Shown here one piece after another: positions 54,346 through 64,000 of a stretch of 64,000 nucleotides of DNA (the first letter of the stretch is position 1; each line of letters starts with the position of its first letter). Under the pieces are notes generated by a model that saw only the letters and a list, made by a program, of their open reading frames with translations, did no database searches and was not told where the DNA came from. Location: contig CM054140.1 of the NCBI GenBank assembly GCA_028751875.1, forward strand, positions 30,636,663 to 30,700,662, written 5' to 3'. The position numbers were made by a program, and so were the translations under genes. Source of the stretch: Rapana venosa (lineage: Eukaryota; Mollusca; Gastropoda; Neogastropoda; Muricidae).

Positions 54346-54387
54346 CATCATATAACAAAGTAAACCCAATACCCACACACTCACACA

Positions 54388-54472
54388 GTAAAAGAGAAGA
54401 GAAGAGAAGAGAAGAGAAGAGAAGAGAAGAGAAGAGAAGAGAAGAGAAGAGAAGAGAAGAGAAGAGAAGAGA

Positions 54473-54552
<80 letters not shown>
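54388..54552. repeat. (AGAAG)n then (GA)n
   Basis: About 17 AGAAG/GAGAA pentanucleotides pass into a GA run. Confidence 0.95.
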
Positions 54553-55100
<548 letters not shown>

Positions 55101-55495
55101 TCTATTATTTCTATGTTTGTTTGTTTGTTTGAAAGAGGCTTTGAAATTTATGTTGTCAGTTTTGTCGAAAAAATGAAGCTGCATCATCTTTCAACTTTCT
55201 TTCTTTTCTTTCTTCTTCTGTCTTTAAACGCGAGGGCAAAAAGTGCCCCAGTTTTCTGCTGTTCCAACCAGGTCAGTCACTTCAGCCAGAACAGGGAGGA
55301 GGAGAAGGAGGAGGAGAGGAGACATGATGGATGACGACGAGATATAATAATATATATATGAATATAATAATGGAGTTAAGGGATTTGAGGACAATAAGGT
55401 TGCACCAACACGACGACAGCATGCATATGAATGATGAGTTAGAACAGAGTCAATGAACACAGACAACACGACACACAGAACAACACAAGGATAAC
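55101..55495. other. Unique sequence
   Basis: No gene or repeat family recognised apart from short GGA and ATA runs. Confidence 0.35.
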
Positions 55496-55752
55496 GGATG
55501 ATGATGATGATGATGATGATGAATGATAAGGAGAAGGAGGAGGAGAGAGGAGGAGAAGGAAAAGGAGAAGGAGGAGGAGGAAAGGAATAGGTGGGGGAAG
55601 ATAAGAAAGAAGAAGAAGAAGAAGAAGAAAACAAGAAACAAGAACAAGAAGAAGAAAGACACACAAAAACGGAGAGGGGGGGGGGGGGGGGAGAAAGACA
55701 CACAAAACGGGGGATGGGGGGGGGACTTAAGTTTAGAAGAAACATTTCATGA

Positions 55753-55834
<82 letters not shown>

Positions 55835-55935
55835 GACAGAACGCTGCTTGATATAGAAACAAAATATTGGAGGGAGGGGGGGGGGGGGGGAGAAGACGAA
55901 GAAGAAACAGTTGCGGAGGGGTGAGGCGATAGACA
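55496..55935. repeat. (GAT)n, (GAA)n, (GACA)n, (CA)n field
   Basis: GATGATGAT (55496-55523), GGA/GAA purines (55530-55660), G runs (55676-55692, 55876-55890), GACA (55757-55787) and CA (55788-55833). Confidence 0.9.
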
Positions 55936-56109
55936 CGGGTATAACGAAGATGGAGGGGAGGCGGAGGGTAGGTAGGTAGGGGGTGGGGGTGGGGTGGTGG
56001 GGGTGGTGAGAGAAGATAGCGATAGTTCAGGAAGTGTGTTTGATAAGGAAAAATCTCAGAAGGCTCTGATCTATCATGATGAATGTATATAGCCTGTCCT
56101 TCTGGAATG

Positions 56110-56118
56110 TATGTCCTC

Positions 56119-56192
<74 letters not shown>

Positions 56193-56350
56193 AAGTGTGT
56201 ATGTTTGTGTGGTAAGTGCGTGCGTGTGTGTAAGTGTGTGCGCGTGCGTGTAAGTGCGTGTGTGTAAGTGTATGTGTGTAAGTGTGTGTGTGTGTGTGTT
56301 TGAGACAAGTGGCTCAAATTTTTTGAAGAGTTATAGACAGGCGGAGAGAG

Positions 56351-56446
<96 letters not shown>

Positions 56447-56475
56447 CAGAGACAGACAGACAAACATAGAGAGTC
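56110..56475. repeat. (CT)n, (GT)n, (GA)n, (GACA)n series
   Basis: CT (56113-56193), GT/GTAAGTGT (56195-56300), GA (56344-56410), GACA (56411-56460). The CT and GA runs on the same strand could pair as a long hairpin of about 250 bp span. Confidence 0.9.
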
Positions 56476-56925
56476 AGAGACAGATAGACAGACACAGAGA
56501 CAGACATGCACCAAAAGCTAGGGGAAAAAAGACTGAGAAAAAAAACAAACAGACAAGACAAAAACTAACAAAAAAGAGGTAGAGAAAGACAGAAGAAACA
56601 AAGCATCCTCCTTATCGCACGCCCTCTCACAAGTGTACGACGATGATGTAGGCTGACAAGAAACATCACTTTTATCAGAAGCCGGCTCCTGTTTCGCGCT
56701 TTTAATCTATCACACCCACTGACCTACCCAGGGAACGGGTAAGGCACCCTGGCACCCTTTGCATACATGTATGTATGCAGGGGTATCGTATAGAATAGAG
56801 GCTTTCCTTCGCCGACCCTCGTCCCCCCTCCCCTTGCTCTTTTCCCCAACGCTCCTTCCCCTCGCCCTCTTTTCTCATCAGCTTTTACTTCAAGGGAGAG
56901 AGGCGGAGTACAATATTGATGCGTA
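56476..56925. other. Unique sequence
   Basis: No gene seen. ATACATGTATGTATGCAGGG near 56765. Confidence 0.35.
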
Positions 56926-56926
56926 T

Positions 56927-56985
56927 CATCATCATCATCATCATCATCACCACCACCACCACCACCACCACCACCACCACCACCA
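56927..56985. repeat. (ATC)n-(ACC)n microsatellite
   Basis: ATC then ACC trinucleotides. Would code for poly-His, but no ORF beyond the repeat. Confidence 0.95.
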
Positions 56986-57007
56986 TCATTACCATCCATC
57001 ATCATAT

Positions 57008-57130
57008 TTTTCCCGTTTTTCGGCCGGAGTTCCGCGGTTCACCAATGGTGAGATTATTGCATATGTGACCGTTCCCCCCCCCCCCCCTCCCACCACTATT
57101 AAGGTAGCTGCATTCCGACTTCAGAGATAT
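57008..57130 (-). mobile_element. SINE-1 tail B fragment
   Basis: TTTTTCGGCCGGAGTTCCGCG, GTTCACCAATGGTGAGATTA, TATGTGACCGTTCCCCCC, and TATTAAGGTAGCTGCATTCC. A C run sits at the same point as in 26.6 and 39.2 kb. Confidence 0.8.
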
Positions 57131-57755
57131 AATAATAATACTGATGTTTTGGTCATTATATATATATATATATATGGATCATCATCCTTCCTGTAAATGT
57201 TGATGTTGTACTTGAGCACAATATAAGCTCTTAGCTTGTTGATATGCTGATTATTTTCATCATGCTTATTAAATGAATAAACCCTATTTAAACATTTAAA
57301 CCAAGAAGAAGAAGAAGAAGACATTAGTCGATATAGGACTATGCGTTCTCATCTGACACTATGCCCTACAAAGCAGGCAACGCGAGTACCAGTTGCAGAG
57401 TAAAAACCATAGGTACCATGTTCCCTAGGCAATTTATGCAGACCCTGATGAAAAATAATATGAACTACAATGTTATGTAGGCACAAAGGTGGAACAGAAA
57501 TTGATGTCACCGAGAGACCAGAGTGCACTGCCCCTACAACTGAAAATATCTGCAGGGACGTACATAGTCGCAACAACAACAATAGCAACTAGAGTGTAAA
57601 GGCCAATGAATGGAGCATATTTCTGGTGCTAAATTATAGATTCAACAAGAATATAGATCGGCTCTGTTTAAGTGCTTACATAAGGAGATAGTTCTCAACA
57701 CAATCTTATGCTTACTTTTTTTGTTAACCAAGTAGTTACAAAATTCATCTCGTAG
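57131..57755. other. Unique AT-rich sequence
   Basis: No gene or repeat recognised. Confidence 0.4.
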
Positions 57756-57800
57756 TCCAATCCAATCCAATTATATTGTTTATAGCAACGCCAGCCATTT
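57756..57800 (-). mobile_element. I-like LINE 3' terminus scrap
   Basis: CCAATCCAATCCAATTATAT and TTTATAGCAACGCCAGCC are the reverse complement of GGCTGG-GCTATAAA and GATTGGATTGG of the 40.2 kb 3' end. Confidence 0.6.
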
Positions 57801-58570
57801 TGGGCGGTCATTTACGTTTGGTTGGTTGGGGTTTTTTGTGGAATATTTTTTGGTTTGGTTTGTGCGTTTTTGTTTGTTTTTGGAGGGGGTGGGGGGAGGC
57901 TACCAATTTTTAATGAAACCTACTTCAGATTTTTGTGAATGTGTTGGTTTTTTCTTCCTTTTTTTGAACATTATTGAACATGACTACATAATAATGGCAA
58001 ACCCCAAAAAACACCGGCTTGCTTTGTGAACGGTGCGTGTAAGGGGAGAGGTTGAGGATGAAGAATCACTGAACAAAGACCATCCACGTCTTTCCTACAT
58101 ATATTCCAGGACGGACGCTTTTGATGTGCGCGGTTCCCCCCTACCAGACCAGACCTGAACACTTTAAATTAATCAAGACAGGCAGGGACTGGGCCTTGGA
58201 CACGAACAACATCACAGGAAGCCCTGTACGAAAGGAGCCAGTCACATTCCGACAACATGGATACCTTCTTTGATCATCACTCCACCTAGGACCCCGAACT
58301 GCTGGTCATACGGCCTCCTGTGATCTCAACGTGACATATGGCTGTAAAAAAACCCAGACAACCCCTACCCACTAAAAAAAGAGAAGGAAAAAAACACCCT
58401 CTGCTTTTGATGCTCTTGGCTGGCTCAGGAAAAGTAGGACCTCGTGGTTTTGTGTCACGTAGACTCATACTGCCCCTATCAAATAAATTACGCTTTCTCA
58501 GCGTAAAAACTACAACTGTCATCAAAAGCGAAAAAATATGTTCCCTCAGCTAAGACCAAACGCTGGCATG
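57801..58570. other. Unique sequence
   Basis: Short frames only. No motif recognised. Confidence 0.4.
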
Positions 58571-58587
58571 TTGAAACTCATGGCTAC

Positions 58588-58681
58588 TTCAGCAGCAATA
58601 GCAGAAGCAGAAGCAGAAGCAGCAGCAGCAGCAGCAGTAGTAGTGTAGTAGTAGTAGTAGTAGTGGTAGTAGCAGCAGCAG

Positions 58682-58713
<32 letters not shown>

Positions 58714-58841
58714 GCAGCAGTAGTAGTAGTAGTAGTAGTAGTAGTAGAAGCAGCACCAGCAGCGGCAGCATTAGTAGCATTAGTAGCAGTAGTAGTAGTA
58801 GTAGTAGTAGTAGTAGAAGCAGCAGGAGCAGCATTAGCATT

Positions 58842-58900
<59 letters not shown>

Positions 58901-58984
58901 AAGCAGCAGGAGCAGCAGCAGTAGCAGCAGCAGTAGTAGTGCAGTAGTAGTGCAGTAGTAGTGTATAGTAGTAGTAGGAGTAGG

Positions 58985-59031
<47 letters not shown>

Positions 59032-59080
59032 AAGTAGTAGTAGCAGCAGCAGCAGCAGCAGCAACACAGCAACAGTAGCT
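58588..59080. repeat. (AGC/AGT)n trinucleotide satellite
   Basis: About 490 bp of AGC and AGT triplets in alternating blocks, with AGAAGCAGC and AGCATTAGC interruptions. Frame-breaking single bases occur (for example GTAGTGTAGTAG). Poly-Ala, poly-Leu and poly-Cys ORFs are artefacts. Confidence 0.95.
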
Positions 59081-59320
59081 GCTGCAGTCGCAGAAAGCTT
59101 AGTGGCTAGGTTTCACCCGCTAGCATGATCCGTGCTTCTTTAACAATCGTCTCAGAATCGTCCTGTACATTACAATACAGCCCTGCTGTGCAAAACGAGA
59201 AAAAACACTTAAAGCCAAAGAACGACAAACAAATTATAATCAATCTCTCCTATCAGTTTTATCAGGAAACAGCACGAAATTTAAAGGTAGCATCGTCCTG
59301 GTAAGTTTGACTTTTTTCCT
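59081..59320. other. Unique sequence
   Basis: No gene seen. Confidence 0.4.
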
Positions 59321-59334
59321 TTCCAGTTGATAAT

Positions 59335-59460
59335 GGGGGAAAAAAAATCTCCCCGAGGTCGGAATGCACCTACCTTAATGGTGGGCAAAAACGGTTGTGT
59401 ACGCAAAACGGTCACCTTTGGGGCTCTGGCTCAGGAACGAAAGAAGGAGGGAAAAAATCA
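59335..59460 (+). mobile_element. SINE-1 tail B fragment
   Basis: CCCCGAGGTCGGAATGCACC, TACCTTAATGGTGGGCAAAA, ACGGTTGTGTACGC and GGGGCTCTGGCTCAGGAACG. Without a C run, it shows the ancestral GGTGGGCAAAAACGG where other copies have poly-C or poly-G. Confidence 0.8.
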
Positions 59461-60045
59461 ACTTGAGTGTAAAAGAACCTGGACCGCTTGTGTCCCACTC
59501 ACTTTCTCGATGCGCGCCACTATTATTTCTATTTTCTATTCCCCTGGAATGGGTTTAGCAGAATATCACAATATGTAGTAAATACAGTTATCACCGTTCT
59601 TTGACAGTATCTACTATCTCGTTGTGTCGGACAACTGTTTTGCCACAAAAGCACTTGAAGTGGTATTTCACCGACTTTTTGTTTTGCTTGGGGTTTTCCC
59701 TCTCGATTTGTCAAGTATTTTATACATAGAATGTTTGTTTTTGTCTGCTTACATCGAATTGTAGTGGATCCTTTAGATTTCAAATTTGCCTGATCTCCTT
59801 TTGTTGTTATTTCCGACTCTGAAAGTTTTTTTTATCTCCCCCCCCCCCCCCCCCCACACACTCCCTGTCCTCTACACAAGCAGAATAGCACGACTAATAT
59901 ATGCTCTTATCATTTCAACAACAGTAAGACATTTTTTGCGTTCAAAGGTTAGCAATTTCCTTCTCCTCTACACAAATAATTATTTTAAAACATCGTCTGC
60001 TCACGGTAAAACTGTGTTAATTAAAGAAATAAAATACCCCTTAAA
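59461..60045. other. Unique sequence with a C run
   Basis: C run at 59839-59856. No gene recognised. Confidence 0.4.
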
Positions 60046-60047
60046 GT

Positions 60048-60244
60048 GTTCTCTCTCTCTCTCTCTGTCTTTCTGTCTGTCTGTCTGAGAGGATTTTTGT
60101 TGATTTTTTTGTGTTCTTTTTGCCCAGAGGGCTGGTTGTAAAAAAAGAAAAAAGCATGATTGCTTATGCAATAACCATCTTTAAATGAAACTCATTCAAT
60201 TCAATTCAATTCAACTCGCTCTCTCTCTCTTTCCCCATGCACGC

Positions 60245-60299
<55 letters not shown>

Positions 60300-60300
60300 A
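60048..60300. repeat. (CT)n, (TCTG)n, (ATTCA)n
   Basis: CT/TCTG (60048-60087), TTCAATTCAATTCAA (60194-60212), CT (60215-60230, 60248-60297). Confidence 0.9.
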
Positions 60301-60514
60301 CAGTCTCAGAATTTTTTCCTAAACTTTGGGGGAAAACATGGGGAAGAGGAGTAAACGTTCTTTTCACAGGGGAAAAACACCAAACCCCCAAACAAACCCA
60401 GAGACTAGTTGAGCTTCCAGTACAGAGGGAGTGGAATCTCTTTTCACCAACACACTGACACTGACAGATGAACAGCGAAAAGGCTTCTCCGACATCATTA
60501 CACTTTGAAAAAGG

Positions 60515-60870
60515 AAGAAGAGGAGGAGGAGAGGGAAGAATGGGGGCGGGGTAGGTGGAGAGATGAGAAGAAGAAGAAGAAGAAGAAGAAGAAGAAGAAG
60601 AAGAAGAAGAAGAAAAAGAAGAAGAAGAAGAAGAAGTAACAACAACAACAACAACGAGGAGGAGGAGGAGGAGGAGGAGAGAGGGAGGAGAAGAGAGGGA
60701 GGAGGAGATAAAAAGAGAAGAGAAAAAAGAAAAGAAGGAAGAGGAGGAGGAGGATGAGAAAAAGAAGGAGGAGGAGGGGGTGGGAGGAGGAGAAAAAGGA
60801 ATAAGGAGGGGGAGAAGAAGGAGGAGGAGGGGGAGAAGAAGGAGGAGGAGGAGGGGGAGAAGCAGAAGAG
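60515..60870. repeat. (GAA)n, (ACA)n, (GGA)n purine field
   Basis: GAA (60567-60637), ACA (60638-60655), GGA and mixed purines to 60870. ORFs here are homopolymeric. Confidence 0.95.
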
Positions 60871-60904
60871 GTGCACATGTGTGTGTGTGATTACAAAAAA
60901 ATCT

Positions 60905-61050
60905 TTTATTTTGAGGATCGCTTGTGTGTTTTCTGTTGATATTCAGTCCCCGTGTGCATGCAGTTTTGTAAAATGTTTCATCCGTTCGTACTAGCCTACT
61001 CTTCTGAAAGGCGGAACATGTTTAAGCGCGTGCGCAATATGTTGTATTTG
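60905..61050 (-). mobile_element. SINE-1 fragment, tail A
   Basis: ATTCAGTCCCCGTGTGCATG, CAGTTTTGTAAAATG, CTGAAAGGCGGAACATG and CGCGTGCGCAATATG. Ends in a GT run. Confidence 0.8.
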
Positions 61051-61208
61051 AGGTGTGTGTGTGTGTGTGTGTGTGTGAGTGTGTGTGTGTGTGTGTGTGC
61101 GTGCGTGACGTGCGTGCGTGTGTGCGTGCGTGTGTGTGTGTGCGTGCGTGCGTGCGTGTGTGTGCGCGCGTGCGTGTGTGTGTGCGCGCGTGCGTGCGTG
61201 TGTGTGCG
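61051..61208. repeat. (GT)n/(GTGC)n
   Basis: GT grading to TGCGTGCG. Z-DNA-prone. Confidence 0.95.
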
Positions 61209-61254
61209 ACAGAAAGAGAGTTTCGGGCCTACGTACCTTTATTAACACGCACCC

Positions 61255-61850
61255 TTCTCTCCCACTCCCCTCTTCACTGTCTCTGTCAGTCTGTATTTTT
61301 TTGTCTCTTGGCCCTTGTCAGTCTCTGTCTCCAGTAAATTTTCTGTCTGTCTAGTCTAGTTTGTCTAGTCTAGTTTGTCTGTCTGTTTGTCTCTCTCTCT
61401 CTGTCTCTTGGTCCTTGTCGCTTAGTCTCTGTCTCCAGTAAATTTTCTGTCTGCCTACTTTGTCTAGTTTAGTTTGTTTAGTCTGTCTGTCTGTCTGTCT
61501 GTCTATCTGTCTGGTCTATTCTAGTTTGTCTAGTCTGTCTGTCTGTCTAGTTTGTCTGTCTCTCTCTCTCTGTCTCTTGGTCCATGTCGCTTAGTCTCTG
61601 TCTCCAGTAAATTTTCTGTCTGTCTGTCTTTCTAGTTTGTCTAGTCTGTCTGTCTAGTCTAGTCTAGTCTAGTTTGTCTAGTCTGTCTGTCTGTCTAGTT
61701 TGTTTAGTCTGTCTGTCTGTCTAGTCTAGTTTGTCTAGTCTAGTCTGTCTGTCTAGTCTAGTCTAGTTTGTCTGTGTCTGTCTGTCTAGTTTGTCTAGTC
61801 TGTCTGTCTGTCTAGTCTATTCTAGTTTGTCTAGTCTGTCCGTCTATTGT
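61255..61850. repeat. (TCTG)n/(TCTAG)n with a recurring 60-bp block
   Basis: TCTG tetranucleotides and TCTAG pentanucleotides, with three copies of a block reading GTCTCTTGGTCCTTGTCGC, TTAGTCTCTGTCTCCAG and TAAATTTTCTGTCTG (about 61300, 61406 and 61577). Confidence 0.9.
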
Positions 61851-61859
61851 TTCTTCATT

Positions 61860-62085
61860 CAAAGGGTACACTGGAAGTGTGTCTCGGGGAGCGGTGCCAA
61901 GCCAGACAAAGAAAACAAAGGCAGATGACAACGGAGGATAATGAATTTATAGCCCCGGGTTGTTTGGTTTTTGTTCTTGTTGTTGTTGTTGGGGTGGGGT
62001 TTTTTACACAACTTTAAGCTCGTGGAGTATGATGCACTGATGTACGTCTACCAAACTGTTATGATTTTAGTTGTGTGTGTGTGTG
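61860..62085. other. Unique sequence
   Basis: No gene seen. G run near 62081. Confidence 0.35.
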
Positions 62086-62109
62086 GGGGGGGGGTTGTTT
62101 TTTTTTAAA

Positions 62110-62430
62110 GATCTGCAGAAAAGAATGAGAGTAAAAGAAAGGGGATGAAAAGGGTGGAGAGATAGATTGAGAGTCAGACAGACATACCGACAACAGACAG
62201 GAAGACAGATGAAAAGGGTGGAGAGATAATTGAAGACAGACAGACATTACAGACAACAGACAGCAGACAGACAGGCAGGCAGGCAGACAGACAGACATTT
62301 ACTGATAGAGGCTAAGACACAACTAACACAGGAAATAGACACAGACACACACACAGACACAGAGAGGGACAGACAGAAAGACATAAAGGCAGACAGACAG
62401 AAACGGACAGAGAATTTGCACCTGTGTGTG
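62110..62430. repeat. 65-bp duplication in (GACA)n
   Basis: AAAAGGGTGGAGAGATA is followed by ATTGA-A-GACAGACAGACAT twice (about 62147 and 62212), then GACA and CAGG runs. Confidence 0.8.
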
Positions 62431-62529
62431 TGTATGTGTGTTGTATATGTGTCATGTGAACTCTGCGTATCTAATGATGTTTTTTTTCTGGGATACCTCA
62501 TTTATGACAGGCACCTTAATTTTAACGAA

Positions 62530-62531
62530 TA

Positions 62532-62583
<52 letters not shown>

Positions 62584-62850
62584 GAGACAGACAGACAGAT
62601 AGACAAACAGACAGACAGACAGATATAGGTACAAAGACACAGAAATAGAGAGACAGAGAAGAAGAGACAGACAGAAAGAGGAATTGAAAGGAGGGAGAGA
62701 TGCAAGAGGGAAGAAGAAGAAAGAAAGAAAGAAAAGAGAAGAGAGGAGAGGAAGAGAGAGAGTGAGAGAGAAGAAGGGAGATACAGACACAGAGAGAGAC
62801 AGAGAGACAGACAGACAGAGACAGACAGAGACAGACCGACAAACAGATTA
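62530..62850. repeat. (GA)n/(GACA)n field
   Basis: GA (62533-62577), GACA, then irregular purines. Confidence 0.9.
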
Positions 62851-63190
62851 AAAAAACATAGACTTGACAGACACCCCTCCACACACACACCCATCTCCAC
62901 TCCTCAAAAGTAAGTAAGTAAAAAAGGATAGTTTACACACGAGTAGGGTGTCGCTACTCCTAAGAGAGAGTCAGTCAGTTCCAGCATTCACTTTAGTTGT
63001 GGAGACGACAGACAAAACAACAGTGTTGTAGTAGGTATAGTATTGCCTTCCTCACGTCTGTCTGTTGGGCTGGCAATTCGTTACTGTCACCCTAAACCCT
63101 TTGGCAGCGCTGACTGACTGACTGAGAGCTAGAGAAGCTCGCATGTTGTAGGGGAGTCGAAGATACAGTCGCGCTGAGACGCGCCAACAT
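62851..63190. other. Unique sequence
   Basis: GTCAGTCAGTTCC near 62968 and TGACTGACTGACTGA near 63110. No gene recognised. Confidence 0.35.
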
Positions 63191-63225
63191 GCATGCACAC
63201 ACGCGCGAGTATACACATAACCTTG

Positions 63226-63257
<32 letters not shown>

Positions 63258-63305
63258 CAGGCGTGCGTACGTGCGCGAGTGCGTATACACACGCACACAC
63301 ACACG

Positions 63306-63342
<37 letters not shown>

Positions 63343-63460
63343 GAGGAAGAGAGAGAGAGAGAGAGAACGAGACAGACAGACAGACAGACAGATAGACAGA
63401 GACAGAGGGATTTATATTTTTCAAGGGTTACAAATAAACATTTGGATACCTTTTCATCTG

Positions 63461-63515
<55 letters not shown>

Positions 63516-63628
63516 GGGACAGCAGACAGACAGATAGACAGAGACAGAGGGATTTATATTTCTCAAGGGTTACAGATAAACATTTGCATACCTTTTTTCA
63601 TCTGGGGAGAGAGAGAGAGAGAGATGAG

Positions 63629-63700
<72 letters not shown>

Positions 63701-63712
63701 GACATACACACA
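63190..63712. repeat. CA, GA, GACA field with a duplicated 64-bp unique core
   Basis: CA (63225-63300), then GA and GACA with two near-identical cores (about 63403-63465 and 63543-63606) reading GGGATTTATATTTTTCAAGG, GTTACAAATAAACATTTGG and ATACCTTTTCATCTGGGG. Confidence 0.9.
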
Positions 63713-63829
63713 CCCCATAAGTCTTTTTCCATCATGAATTCCCCAAGGCAACTACGCCTTTGTCTTAATGAGCTCTTCCCCTCCCCCTCCCCCCACCAAA
63801 AAAAAAAATCTATCTCCAACGTGTCAGTC

Positions 63830-63965
63830 AAGTGTGACCAATCAGGAAGACCTGTCAGGTTTGATTGACCAATCAGCTGTGCCCATCTCCTTCCCGGCAG
63901 TCTGCAGTGTCCATCTGTTCCGACCAATCGTGGGAGGCCGTCAGCCGCACTGACCAATCAGCAAT
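63830..63965 (+). promoter_or_regulatory. Cluster of four CCAAT boxes
   Basis: GACCAATC occurs at 63836-63843, 63867-63874, 63922-63929 and 63952-63959, all on the plus strand. The CCAAT cores start at 63838, 63869, 63924 and 63954, so spacings are 31, 55 and 30 bp. Three continue as CCAATCAG, close to the NF-Y consensus, and the second has an ATTG just before it. The sequence around them is GC-balanced and unique. A promoter of a gene to the right of the window is plausible; no TATA or start codon is visible before the edge. Confidence 0.5.
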
Positions 63966-64000
63966 AGACATCTGTTTCGCCTGTCTGATGTTGTTATTGT

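Noticed and set aside
58584..59072. Poly-Ala/Leu/Cys/Tyr protein
   Set aside because: Trinucleotide repeat with frame-breaking bases and no flanking coding sequence.

Overview
This 64 kb window is eukaryotic nuclear DNA with no bacterial or phage gene organisation. There is no long unique ORF, no rRNA and no credible intact tRNA gene. Microsatellites (CA, GA, CT, GACA, TCTG, ATT, GAA and AGC/AGT), long poly-G/poly-C runs, minisatellites, tRNA-headed SINEs and decayed non-LTR retrotransposons make up most of it. These families suggest a marine invertebrate, most plausibly a mollusc; that is inference from repeat style, not proof.

Layout. 1-4.5 kb: microsatellite DNA with one minus-strand SINE-1. 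4.5-8.3 kb: a second SINE-like head and an RTE/BovB-like reverse transcriptase relic. 8.8-15.2 kb: several SINE copies and the first tandem-repeat block. About 10.8-27.5 kb: a plus-strand transcription-unit candidate, the most interesting part of the window. It has four tandem-repeat blocks (A 11.2-11.5, B 15.95-17.07, C 19.4-21.15, D 25.5-26.2 kb), each between plausible splice sites. Five near-identical 80-85 bp cassette exons lie between C and D, and a possible terminal exon lies at 27.0 kb. Blocks C and D have homologous introns, exon starts and exon ends, and a shared phase-1 splice pattern, yet their arrays have different consensus sequences.

27.5-38.3 kb: a large degenerate minisatellite (38- and 42-bp units) split by an I-clade-like LINE relic and a SINE-2. 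38.4-42.8 kb: remains of at least three kinds of LINE, plus solo copies of the roughly 200-bp I-like LINE 3' end. 44.3-47.0 kb: a tandem array of about 270-bp units holding a run of 100 G, then an AATAAA. 48.8-52.1 kb: three more minisatellite fields, one interrupted by SINE-1. 52.3-63.7 kb: mainly simple repeats with a few SINE fragments. The last 150 bp has four CCAAT boxes and may be the start of a promoter beyond the window.

If the central unit is one gene, its parts are symmetric (phase 1-1) exon modules that duplicated and then amplified different short internal motifs. Stops and frameshifts in several modules mean a noncoding transcript or a decaying locus is equally possible. RNA evidence is decisive and cannot be had from the sequence alone.
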